Under the pieces are notes generated by a model. That model was given only the letters and a program-made list of their open reading frames with translations, searched no databases and had not been told where the DNA came from. Shown one piece after another: positions 48,946 through 60,600 of a DNA stretch of 64,000 nt (position 1 is the first letter of the stretch; each line of letters opens with the position of its first letter). The stretch is from Pratylenchus scribneri (taxonomy: Eukaryota; Nematoda; Chromadorea; Rhabditida; Pratylenchidae), in assembly GCA_030063045.1 (NCBI GenBank), contig JAQSEB010000072.1, forward strand, positions 682,001 through 746,000, given 5' to 3'. A program made the translations under genes and the position numbers.

Positions 48946-50558
48946 AAAATGATGACTCCCTCAAAACTGTCAAGCGTCCGTGTCAAGCGCTGCGCTGCGT
49001 GCCACGCAACGTGCTGCGCAGAGCGCACGCACTCACTGTGGACAGAAAACGCGGAAGCTTGACACGTCGTTCATTGTGGACGCCCAGTAACCCAAAAATC
49101 AATCCTCCTGATGGCCCATTGAGCGCACGCCTGACCCTCAAGATTGAGGTGGACCCCAAAAATCAATCCACCTGATTGCCCTTAGAGAGTACGCCTGACC
49201 CACAAAATTGAGGAGTAAATAATCTCTATCTCTTGTCTCTTCTCTACCCTCAACTCAAATCATTCACCCAATTTTTATTAGATCGCGCGAGAGAAGCCCA
49301 AAGCAAAACAATAAATTGTTTAAATCGTGTGGATGTGGATGTGGATCCATCAATCTGCTGGACTTTATGTCTTTAGCCATAATTTAGTTTAGGTAAGACT
49401 TGCGCACGCCTCTTGGATCCCGAATATAGTCCTTTCTCTGCTCTCTGATGCAAATGAAGAGCGCGAACGCGCCAAAAACATTCCTTCAATTAATGTGAAT
49501 ACCTAGGCTACAGGCTGCCTAAAATATTGGGTTCTCTCCCTGTTGATATTGAAGAGAAGCTCTCCAAATTACTCTCGTCACCTCGTTCGCCAATTTTATA
49601 AAGAACATAGACTAATTAGTGTTCAGGCATTCGCGTTCCTTCAATACACAGATACTATAAAAAAGTCAGCAATCAGCAGGTGTTTTGGCAGAATGATCCA
49701 TATAGACGGGGAGTGTTTTGCGTACGCTTTTGAAATTCACAAAATTGTTCACTCCCTACTGAGATCTGGGATTTAGTATTGAGGAAGGAACTCGCCCAAT
49801 CATACACCTCTCCCGCCGCAGGGCCACATCTCGTACGCCAATATGTAGTTTGTTGCGCCGCTCGCCCAGCCCGAGCTGACCAAAACCGAAAACATCATTT
49901 TCATTGGGGAGAAATCGATATGGGCTATATAGAAAACGGATTTCTTCTCATAGCTCCTCCTCTTCTCGTTCATTCTAATAATTAGGGTGATTACTGATTA
50001 TCAGTTCTTTAATTTGTCCTACTTCCAAAGTTCGACCATTTTCATCTAATAAAATTATTTCAAAATTATCCTAATTTTCCTAATGTTAAAGAATAGCGGT
50101 TTCAAATATGAATAGAATGGTGATTTGTGAGTTATCTTCGTTTCAAATATGAATAGAATGGTGATTTGTGAGTTATCTTCGTTCAACCGCAATTAATTAT
50201 TTATTCATTTTAAATTACTTTTTTATTATTAAACTTTCCCATTCCCTAAAATGTTTTCAATCAAATATTCCTACCGTAAAGTGTCATTTTCTCTAAAAAA
50301 ATGTCCCCTCTCAATACAATATTCTTCCCTTTCATATTTTAAAATCCTTCGGGCATTACTCAATCCCCAAATATTCATGGTTAATTGAGTAGTGGAATTT
50401 TTTGAGCAAAGAACCAGACGGCACTTTTCAGCGCAATTTGAAAACCCTAAAAAATTAATTGTGAAATGAAAACTTTTTAATCAATGAATTAAAATTCAAG
50501 TTTTTTATGTCAAAATAAATATTTTTAAATATCATCTTATTATTTTTATAGATTTATT
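48946..50558. promoter_or_regulatory. Intergenic/upstream region of X1 with conserved block and small repeats
   Basis: A GC-richer part (48970-49070) holds overlapping GCGC/TGCGC palindromes. Two tandem copies of a roughly 60-bp unit begin CCCAAAAATCAATCC (49091 and 49154). A block with CCAAAACCGAAAACATCATT (49880-49906) is shared with the X2 and X3 upstream regions. A perfect 41-bp tandem duplication lies at 50100-50181. The start codon at 50559 is preceded by TTTTTATAG (acceptor, 50550-50551), fitting a trans-splice acceptor. Confidence 0.55.
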
Positions 50559-53500
50559 ATGCTCACAATTAACCGATCCATTCCTTTTCAATTATTTTAC
50601 ATTTTATTATTTTCAAAACAATTTGTTCAAGCAGTAGATGAAATGACTGATGATGATGGGATGAAAGTTGTCATCCGTTGGAGTAATTTTGAAGAAAGTG
50701 AATCTTTGTATAAATTGGCCGCAAATGGGTTGGAAAAACGATTTGTGCTGAGCCTAATTCCGGTGGACCAATTTGGAAGAACAAATGAAAATGAGTCGCC
50801 AATTGCCTATGAGAAAACAGGCCGTTATGATTTTGCGATGCTCAATGTACCACCACCACAAATTGAAACAGAAAATATTGCGGAAATGGAAGAAGCAAAA
50901 AGGAGGAGAAAAGGAAAAGAAATTGCTGGAATGGAAAAAAGTGGGATAAATATAAAAAATATTAATGAACAACTGGACATGGTTAAATATGAATTGCAAA
51001 TTAAAATAAATTCAATTTCAAATTGGAATAATCAGGTTTTTAAATTCTAAATATTTATAAGGCATAAAAATTTCCAAGAGTTTAATACGCGGGTAGAGCG
51101 AATATACTTATCCTCGCCATAAAAACGGAATTCTTATTAATTCAAGTAAAATATTGCAGATCATAAAAAGAAAGTTGAAAAGGCTGCCAAGAAAGAATGA
51201 AATACTAATTTGCCATTTTAATGCCAATCCAAGAGAACAATGCACTTTCAACAATTACAATGCAAAGAATATACTTCAACCAAAACGAAAAATATTCTTT
51301 CAAATGATGGACAATCTTAAAGTTCAAAGAATAGAATGCACCAAAAAAGACCCAAAAGACCAACCCTTACGGTTTATAGAAAATGGGGTCCATTATCATT
51401 ATCATGGACCAATTTGCCTGTCTGATCAATATACATTCCATTTTTTAAATAAAATAGTAAATTCCAAAAAATTTATAATAAAATTTCATAAAATCCGACA
51501 AAATTATTTAGTTTTCTTAACTCTAGTTTTCATTTTTTAATTTGACAAAATTTGGCAAATTTCGAAGTCTGTTTTCTTCTTAAAAAAGTAACCTTATCAA
51601 ACTAGAATCCTTTTTATAAATTGAAATATATTTCATATTGTTTAGAAGTTAATCGTAAAAGATTAATTCAATTATTAAATTCTAGATTTTATCTTTCAAT
51701 TGTGATGAGGCAATTTATGATATTGAAGGACAAACAAATATTTATCAATTAAAAATTTATTCCAATGGCACGTTGGAATGTAAATTGGCCAATGACCAAA
51801 TGAAGCAATTGGAGTTGAACTTCGCATCCAACCCAAACCCATCCATGGCCCAGACATCTAATTTTCCCCATAAACAAGGTGTGTCGAATTAAATTCCAAA
51901 TATTTGAAAGATTATTCAAACTAATCTCACCTTTGCCCTTCTTATTTGACTAAGTCAACGGGATTATTTATTAGCTAAGCAGGCGGATTAATTTCTTTTG
52001 CTAAAAAAACCTTTTCTTAGATTCTATATATGGCTAAATCTTATTTTCAAATATTAAATTGATTGTAAATTCCTTATTAAATATCCCCTAATATGGCATT
52101 TTAAGATCAACATAAACATGGCCAAACCTGTCATAATCAATCTCATCAAATTTCACCATTAACTCACCCGGTCCAACATGCGGCACAACTTTTAGAAAGT
52201 GCTTTAACATTTGCCGAACCGAGCCATCCCGATCTTCAACATCCACTCCTCATTGGTACACCATCGGGCAAAATTCCTCGGGCTATTCCTGCTGATGTAA
52301 ATGATCCTCGACTACCCATCCCGAGCTCAGATCGCCAACTTTTTAAACGCCAACAATCTGCCATTTCCTTTGACGCTCTTGAAAAAATAAATTCGAATCC
52401 AATTCATCAAGGATCAATTGGATCAAGCAAAATTGCTCAAAATATTAATTCAATTATTTCTCAACCATCTCAAATTCCTGGAACTTCCGAACGACGGGAG
52501 ATCAAAATTGCCATCCGTTGGAGTAATTTTGCAGAAAAAGAATCTTTGTTTAAATTGGCAGCAAATGAGGGCAAATCTTGGAATGAACGATTCGAGTTGA
52601 ACCTATTTAGGGTGGACAGACAATCTGGAGGAAAGAGAGTTTTGCAGCCAATTGCCAGTGGCATAACTGGGCATTACGATTTTGGGATATTGAAAATTAT
52701 GCCGCAACAAGAAATTGGCACTCAAAATGTTGGAGAAGTAGGAAAAGAATTGGCAGAAAGTAGTAGAAAAGGAAAAGAAAAAGTAGAAATTGGAATGGAG
52801 AAAAGTGGAGAAAAAACTAAAAAAAGCAACGAACAAAATGGAGAGTTTGAATTGCAAATTAGAATAAATTTTCCTGGAAATTTGAACAATCAGGTTTGAT
52901 CTAAAAAAAATGTTTAATAATTTTTAGATTTTAATAGTGGGTATTCATTTTTTATTTCTTTTACATTCAAAATTAATTATTTTCCGAAAGTTTTCTTTTA
53001 GAATTAAGATGATATTTTTATGTATATTTAGCCGAAAATTTTGTAAATAAAAACGAATTCTTTTTATTAATTCTAGTAAAATATTTTCAGACCATAATTA
53101 AAAGATTGGTAAAACTGCCCAACAAGTCTGAAATCTTAATTTGCCCTTTCGATGCTAAAGAACAAGAACTTTGCACGATCTATTTTTATACTTCAACGAG
53201 AATACAACGACCAAAACGAAATATATTCTTTCGAATGAACTTGCAAAACACCAAAAAACTGGAACTCTTAAATATAAGATGCACTAAATCATATAGCAAA
53301 TACATCCAGCCGCTGCAGCCAGCAGCAGATAGAAATGGAATCCATTATTTTGGCCCAGTTTGTCTATCGGATCAATACACACTCAATTTCCAAGTTAATG
53401 AAAAACATCGTATTTCGGTAAATTTTTGCTACAAATTTAAATAGGATTTCTAGATTTTAGTGTATATTATTTTCCAAAACTTTCCATGCCTACAATTTTC

Positions 53501-56500
53501 ACTTTTACAGGCAAAGTTTTCTAGACATTAATGTTGATATAAACTTTTAGAATCTGCCTAATCCACATCCCTGTTCCAAAAATCCCATCTTATTAGGATT
53601 AATCAATCCCAGACTCATATAAAATTTCCTAAATTCATGTAAATGAGTGGTTTAAATTTGATTTTTCAACTAATAAATTAATTCATAGAATTTTCATTTT
53701 CAGATTTCCTACAATTGTGATGAAGCAATTTATGAAAATCCAAAGCAACAAAATACTTATCAATTCAAAAATCATCCGGATGGCACATTGGAATGTAAAT
53801 TATTATTAAATGATAATCAGGGGTGCCATCTCCAAAAGTCAAAACCCCGGCATTCGGGTCTAAAAACCCGGCAAAACTCCGGCAAAAATTTTCAAAACCC
53901 CGGTAAAAACCCGGCATCTTTTAAAACGTGTTAAAATGCAATTTAGTAAAAGCTTGTAAAAATTTTCTACTTCAGATTTATATTTTTAATTGACTTTTTG
54001 AGCATATTTTTAATTGACTTTTTGAGCATGTGCGTTATGAAATAAAGATATCATAAGCTTTAAAAATCGGTCTGCCGTCAAAAAGTTTAGCCAGAAAAAG
54101 CCGCGAAGGAAGGAAAAAAATTAGCTAAAAATGGCCCTGATAGGTAGAAAAAGTAGCTAAAAAAGCCCTGATAGGGAGAAAAAATAGCTAAAAATGGGCC
54201 CTGATTGGAAGAAAAATTAGCTAAAAATGGCCGCGCAGCGAAAAATTAGACCCAAAAATGGCCGCGCAGCGAAAAATTAGACCCAAAGATGGCCGCGCAG
54301 CGAAAAATTAGACCCAAAAATGGCCGCGCAGCGAAAAATTAGACCCAAAAATGGCCGCGCAGCGAAAAATTTAGCTAAAAATTTAAAAACATGGCAAAAC
54401 CCGGCAAAATATGAAAAACCCGGCAAAAAACCCGGCACTTTCAAAACCCCGGCAAAACCCCGGCCGGGACATCAAAAACCCGGGAAATGCCGGGTTTCCC
54501 CGGTATTATGGCAGCCCTGATGATAATATTGAAGATGGAAAATTGGAAGAATTGACTAATGCCCCGTTGAAATTGAAACAATTGGAGGAGAGTAGTTCTT
54601 CAGCTAACCCATCATCAATGGAACAGACTGTCAATCTTACAAATAAAAATTTAGCGGATTTGTTGAAATTACCTAATAAGGATGAGCGAGAAAAAAAAAT
54701 GCGCTTTTTAATAGGAAATTTGATGAAATTACCGGAAGGAAGTGGGTCAACAATTTTTTAAATATTCTAATTATATTTAAGTACTTAGCAAAACGTTTAT
54801 TAATTAAATAATAGAAATAAATTATTTGCAATATGCAATTTAAAGGTCAACAACATGCGCAATTCCATTACCATTCACATCTAATTACGCCAATACCTCA
54901 GCAGATGATCAAAGAAGCATCACAACTTCTACAAAATGCATTTACCTCCACCGGAGCAAATCAAAACCATCCACAATTTCAACCACAAAATCCTGCTGAT
55001 ACACAAACTCATTTGTCAGGATCGAGCACTATTCACCGAGTTGCTCCGGATAATAACGATCATGAATGGAATGAAGTACCAATATTGGTGAAAGGAAAGA
55101 ACCCAATGCCAGTTGAAATGTCAACACAATCTGAATCGACTTCCACCCATGGCCATCCATCCATTGTTCCGGATTTGGAATTCCGTTTGGGTCTTCCAAC
55201 ATTAATGGAAAAGCATCAGCATTATGGCACTGGGCAACATATTCAACCAAGTGGAATGTTTCTTTCAGAAAGACCAATACAAGTTGAAAATCCATCACAA
55301 CAACCTGAATCGCCTTCGAAGCAAGACCATCGATCTACTGTTGGTGGTGCGAGATTTCGTTGGCATCCGTCTGGCTCATCAAATTTGCCGACAAATGATA
55401 GAGTGAATTTTTTTTAATTTTCAGGGCTAAAATTAAAATAAAACATTTGCAATATATTTTCCTAAAGGATTATTTAAATTATTTTATTCCAAAATAATTT
55501 TCAATAACAAAATTTAGCATGCGAAACAATTGTTGGACACTATTGAGCAGCAGCAACCAGTGTTTTCATGATACCAAAATTTTCAATATGATATGATAGT
55601 GATATGATAGTCAAAACGATATCATTCAAAATGATATGATATGATAATGATAGTGACAATTATCACTATCATATCACTATCATATCATTATCATATCATA
55701 TTAGCACTATCATTATCATATCATTTTTCTATCATTATCATTTAGAAAAAACCGAGAAAAATATATTACAAAATCGTCAAAAATTTTTTATACCGACATT
55801 TCAACAAAATTTTCTTTCCAAATTAAATAATTTTCATTTGTTAGATAAATAAGTTTATTTGGATTTCATTTTTTAAAAGAATATTGGCTAAAAAAACTTT
55901 CTACCGGAATGTTTGAAGAAATTTGAATAAATATTTAAGGTCAATATAAAATTTCCCAATCCTTCCAGAAGCTTCCAATGCAAAAATTTTTTTTTAAATT
56001 TTAAATTATTTAAATTTTGGATTTTTTAAATTTAATTCAGAATCGTATATGAAAAATTCATTAATGAATATTTAAGAAAGAGAGTTTCATAAGAAAAAAT
56101 TAGATTGCTTAAAATGCCAATAAAAGTCCAGGAATAATAATTTAGTCAAAAATTGGAAAAATTTTTTGGAAATTCTTTGAAAAATGGACAAAATTTTAAA
56201 AAAATTTTTGAAAATTGCCTGATTTCAACTATCATGATACTATCATGATAGTATCACTTTTTTATGATATAAAATTTCTCAAAATGATATGATACTGATA
56301 TGATAGTCAAAGTGCTATCATATCACTATCATATCATTATCATATCACTATCATATCATTATCATATCATATTAGCACTATCATGAAAACACTGGCAGCA
56401 ACCTATGTCCTCTAATTTGCAAATAAATTCAGAACAAGAAGAAAAAAGGGACGATGAACAAACAATGTTGCGATTGGGTTTGAGTGGCCAAAAACGAGGA

Positions 56501-56584
56501 CCAAATGATGAAAAGGATGGAGAGGACAAAGATGAAGAAAGTCCATCGGGACAAAAGGCGGCAAAAATAGCCAAAAATTATTGA
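50559..56584 (+). CDS. X1: modular secreted protein with two B-C-D units, NLS-like and EAR-like motifs
   Basis: Exons 50559-51035, 51160-51456, 51686-51878, 52106-52893, 53091-53417, 53704-54741 (hAT element inside), 54846-55402, 55518-56584 (second element inside). All phases agree if the elements are removed at 53823-54514 and 55560-56398, giving about 1070 aa. Signal peptide: IPFQLFYILLFSKQFVQA. Repeated domain: B (IRWSNFxExESLYKLAAN), C (EILICHFNANP, then GPICLSDQYT), D (NCDEAIYD, then GTLECKL). Exon 4 is a fusion of an A module with a second B unit lacking a signal peptide. Exon 7 (A module) contains DLEFRLGLP; exon 8 contains TMLRLGLSGQKRG and a Lys-rich end. No known family is recognised for B-C-D. 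Possible nuclear effector (inference). If the elements are not spliced it is a pseudogene after exon 5. Confidence 0.75.
51961..52005. repeat. Two degenerate units related to the 25-bp minisatellite
   Basis: GGATTATTTATTAGCTAAGC followed by AGGCGGATTAATTTCTTTTG matches the minisatellite unit. It lies in the X1 intron just before an A-module exon, the same relative place as the 61-unit array before the X0 A exon. It is a plausible seed for the array. Confidence 0.75.
53818..54519. mobile_element. hAT-like element, 702 bp, in a coding exon of X1
   Basis: Ends CAGGGGTGCCAT and ATGGCAGCCCTG are an inverted repeat with the same single mismatch as in the element at 7745. The target duplication is ATGATAAT (53810-53817 and 54520-54527). 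The inside holds many CCCCGGCAAAA words and a tandem array of a 31-bp unit containing GGCCGCGCAGCGAAAAATTA (about 54226-54375, five copies). GT at 53823 and AG at 54514 could serve as splice sites. Confidence 0.93.
55558..56394. mobile_element. hAT-like MITE, 837 bp, in the last exon of X1
   Basis: Ends CAGTGTTTTCATGATA and TATCATGAAAACACTG are inverted repeats. The target duplication is GCAGCAAC (55550-55557 and 56395-56402). Much of the inside is ATGATATGATAGTGAT-type tracts in opposite orientation near each end, a strong hairpin. It interrupts the codons of a Gln run in module G. Confidence 0.93.
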
Positions 56585-57697
56585 AATTTGAAAAAGATTT
56601 GTTGAAAAAAAATGGCAGAAAAAACAGTCACATTGAGGAAAAATCTTGAAAATTACAAAAAAAAATTCATATAATCCAACATATTATCAAATCTTTGATG
56701 GTATTTTTTTTATCTAAATTTGCATAAATTTAATTTCAATTCCATATTTATTATGATGAATTCATTTACAATTCAAAAAATATTCCAATTTAAAAGAAAT
56801 TCAAAAATACATAAATAAATTAATTTGCCTTTTGCTAAATTACAAAAAATGCTTCTGGCTGGCCAGATAATTCCTACAAAACCAATTTGAATTCGCATTT
56901 CCCAATTCCAATGAAAGCAAAAATAATCGGCCTTGGTGCGAAAGAGAAGATAGGATTGGGAATTGAGATGTGAATTGGTCCACTTAGAAAATGAGGAATG
57001 TGGATATGATATAGGTCTTTGCTGGCAGTGTAGACTATAGAAAATATAAAAATTAAAAGACTGGATATTTTGCCTCGGGCGGTCGAGCGCGGTCCTTCTC
57101 TCTGAAATTCATGAATTTTGGCCGACATTGGCCATATAGCAATGGAATGATTTGCTCATCACTTTGAGGTCCAGAAAAATCGTTTCTCTCTGCTGGCATT
57201 GATTGAGGAATTCGGCAAACCACTCTCATTCATTCGCCAATTTTAAATGTGGTTTGTTGAGCTGCCCAAAACCGAAAACATCATTTTCATTGGACATAAG
57301 CAGATCGATATTTGGGCCAATTTGAATGGGAGTATCATTGGATTTTAGAAAAGCCTCCTCGGTCATTTCAATAATATAGCTGTACCATTTCAAAATTAAT
57401 TTACAAATATAAAGAATTTTACTAAAATATTATTATTCTCTCTTCTAATTCTAAGTAGCTGAATATTAGCGAAATTATCATTAAAAAGATTAATCCATGG
57501 AAAACCGAAACTGAGTAAAAGCGAGAGACACATAATTAGGCGAAACCAAAACCTAAACATCATTTTTGAACCGGAATTCAGCATTCCTAGACTATGCATG
57601 AAAATCCATGAAAATTGATTAAATTTTTGTTTTAAACAAATTACTACAATATTGAATTGCCCAAATATTAAAATTTATTCCCATTTTATAGATTAAT
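56585..57697. promoter_or_regulatory. Intergenic X1-X2 with conserved 3' and 5' blocks
   Basis: 56870-57065 matches 62637-62845 downstream of X2 (words AATTTGAATTCGCATTT, AAAAATAATCGGCC, TGTAGA, GACTGGATAT in order). 57266-57292 matches the upstream block of X1 and X3 (CCAAAACCGAAAACATCATT). These are parts of the duplicated unit. An acceptor-like TTTTATAG at 57684-57691 precedes the X2 start codon. No gene seen. Confidence 0.6.
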
Positions 57698-60600
57698 ATG
57701 AATATCGTTATATTCATTCCAGTTCAATTATTTTTCATTTTATTATTTTCAAAGACATTTGGACATAGGAATGAACAGCCATTTGTGGTGAAAATTGCCA
57801 TCAAATGGTATGAAGGTGAAAAGGAATCTTTGTTTAAATTGGCCGCAAATGAGGGCAAATCTTCGAATGAGCGATTCGAATTGAATCTGTTTAGTGTGGA
57901 TCAAAAATCTGGAAGGGCAATTGAGCCGCCAATTGCCAATGGGAAAACAGGGCATTATGATTTTGCGAGATTGTTAATTCCGAGATCATCACTACGAATT
58001 TCTGATGACAAACAAAATGTTAAAGAGGCAGAAAGTAGGAGAAAAGGAAAAGGAATTGCCGCAATGGAAGTGGGGATGAAAGATGGAGATGAATTTGAAT
58101 TACACATTAAAATGAATTCCTTTGGAAATGGAAACAATCAACAAGAGCAGGTTTGAAATTGGAATATAATAAAAAAAAGAGTCTGGACGCCTCTTCATGG
58201 CTCCCGAATGCTTGATAAATTTAATTGGTTAAAAATGTAATTTATATGTTTAAAATTGTAAACGTCAATTTTATATGCTAAATATAATAATATATATTTA
58301 AGTTTTTCTATTCACTTTCGGCATTCCCTTTTAGTCAGTTAACATTTTCCATTATTCTTTTTCTCGAATTTATTCTGGTTTGTAAATTCCGATTATTCGG
58401 ATTTGTCACAAATTTGTAAATTCCCTATTTTTCCGGTTTTAATTCCATTCTATTCGGATTTTATTTCTACCTCTCGATTTTAATTCCGCCTATTCTGATT
58501 TTATTAATTCCGTCGGATTTTATTAATTCTGCTTGTTCTGATTTTAATAAATCCGCCTGTACTTATTTTATTATTTCCCTCTGTTCTGATTTTAATAATT
58601 CCGTCTTTTCGCCTTTTCTGATTTTACTCTTTTGCATATTTTCCTTTTTGACATTTTTGAGATAATAGAAATAGAATTCCTCTGCTGTTTTGATAAGTAA
58701 TTAAAAATTATTATAATATTAAAATATACTAATATTTTTTCTAAAACTGTTTAAATAAAAACGTACTTTAAATAACAATTTGAATAAAATATTTTCAGAT
58801 CATAATAAAAAGATTTAAAAAGTTGCCCTATCAACATCAAATCCTAATTTGTCATTTTAATGCCAATCCAAAAAGTGAATGCAAAATCAAAATTTATGAT
58901 AAGAAAATGGAGTTTCCAAATCGACGAATATTCTTTCAAATGAATTTGTTGCAAAACCAGGCCCAAATATTTAAATTTATGGCAATTGAATGTGCCAGAA
59001 TAAATCAAGAATTCCTCGAAGGCGAACGGCTTAAACACTTTGCAAATGGAGTAGAATATATGGGTCGAATTTGTCCTTCCGATGAATACATAATCCATTT
59101 TCTTATCAATGGAAAAATTATAAAAGTAATTTTTGCTTAAATTTATAATGAAATTTTTATTAAATTCTGAAAAATTTATTATTTTTCTTACTAATAATTT
59201 TATTATTTCATAAAGACATAATTTAACAACGATTTAGCTAAATGTTTTGAAATAAGAGTTTTAATTTTACTAATAGAATGAAAATTGATTTAAATACATT
59301 AAATTTTATACTTTATTTCAGTTTCCCTACAATTGTGATGAGGCAATTTATGAAAAAATTGACAAGAAAAGTAACATTTATCAATTAAAAAATAATCCGG
59401 ATGGCACATCAGAATGTAAATTATTATTAAATGATGAATTTGAGAAGAATGGTACATGGAAATTTCAAGAATTGTCCAAACAAATTGGCGAAATTGAAAG
59501 AAAAATGGGGAAAAAGCAGCCAATGTTATGGGAATATTTTTCTAAACAAGTAATATTAAAGACTTAAAGTCTTTGGTTAAATTCATTGTAATTTATGTAA
59601 TTAATATAAGCTAAATAAATGAATAATTTTTACCTATAATAAATATTTTTATAGTTATTGTCCAGAAATTTTAATTTATCTTTGCATTCAACCTTATCAT
59701 TGACTCTATTTTTAGCCATATACATAAATAAATAAAATAAAATAAAATAAAATATATAAATTAAAATTTTAATTTTTCTAAAATAGATTGAAATATACCA
59801 TAAAACTGAACAATGGCTAGAAGAAGGAGAGAAAATTTTACAAAAACAAAATTTATCAAATAGAAGTTGGATTCAAAAAGAAATTAAAGAAAAAAAAGAA
59901 CTTCAGAAGAAAAGGGCATTGGGTATGCCGGCATTGATTGCTGCTTTGATAAATTGGCAAAATTGTGAGTGAAAAAAAATTTTCAAAATTTATGTCTCTA
60001 TAAAAATCGCCAAAAATATCTTTAGAAATTGAGTTAGTGCTAATTGTATTAATTTGAAAAAATTTTATTAGAGATTTAATTTAAATCATTAAACTAATTT
60101 CCACTTTTATATATTCAATTAATTTGTAATAATTTTTGATAATCTTTCAAAGAGAAAAAACATTGGAACAAAATTCATTTTCAGATTTAATGATAATATC
60201 ACCAGAATTCGAAAGATGAGCCGGAAAAAATGATTCGTTATATAATTGGAATATTGATGAATTTTCCGCATAAAGGTACACTAAATTCAAATATCAAGCA
60301 AATTATGCACTGTTCATATTACTTTATTTTTATTATATTTTTCGTATTGGGCTGGTCAGTGATCGCCCTAATACCATATAACTTCTTTTAAAACCCCTTA
60401 TTATTTTTCAACATCTCAAAAATTGGGAAAATTTGTGGGTCTAACTTCTTAATTTATGGATATGTTTTTACAAATTATGGCGGATTTTATAGGGTTTTAG
60501 TGAACTGGAAAATGTATTAAAAAATTTAAAGATCACCCTATTAGGAACTATAGGTCCTTAAAGTCAACACTGGGGAATACTGGGAGGGGCTTTAAAAAAG

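Noticed and set aside
49543..49985. Two plus-strand frames upstream of X1
   Set aside because: They overlap the conserved intergenic block, which is not open in the matching X2 and X3 regions.
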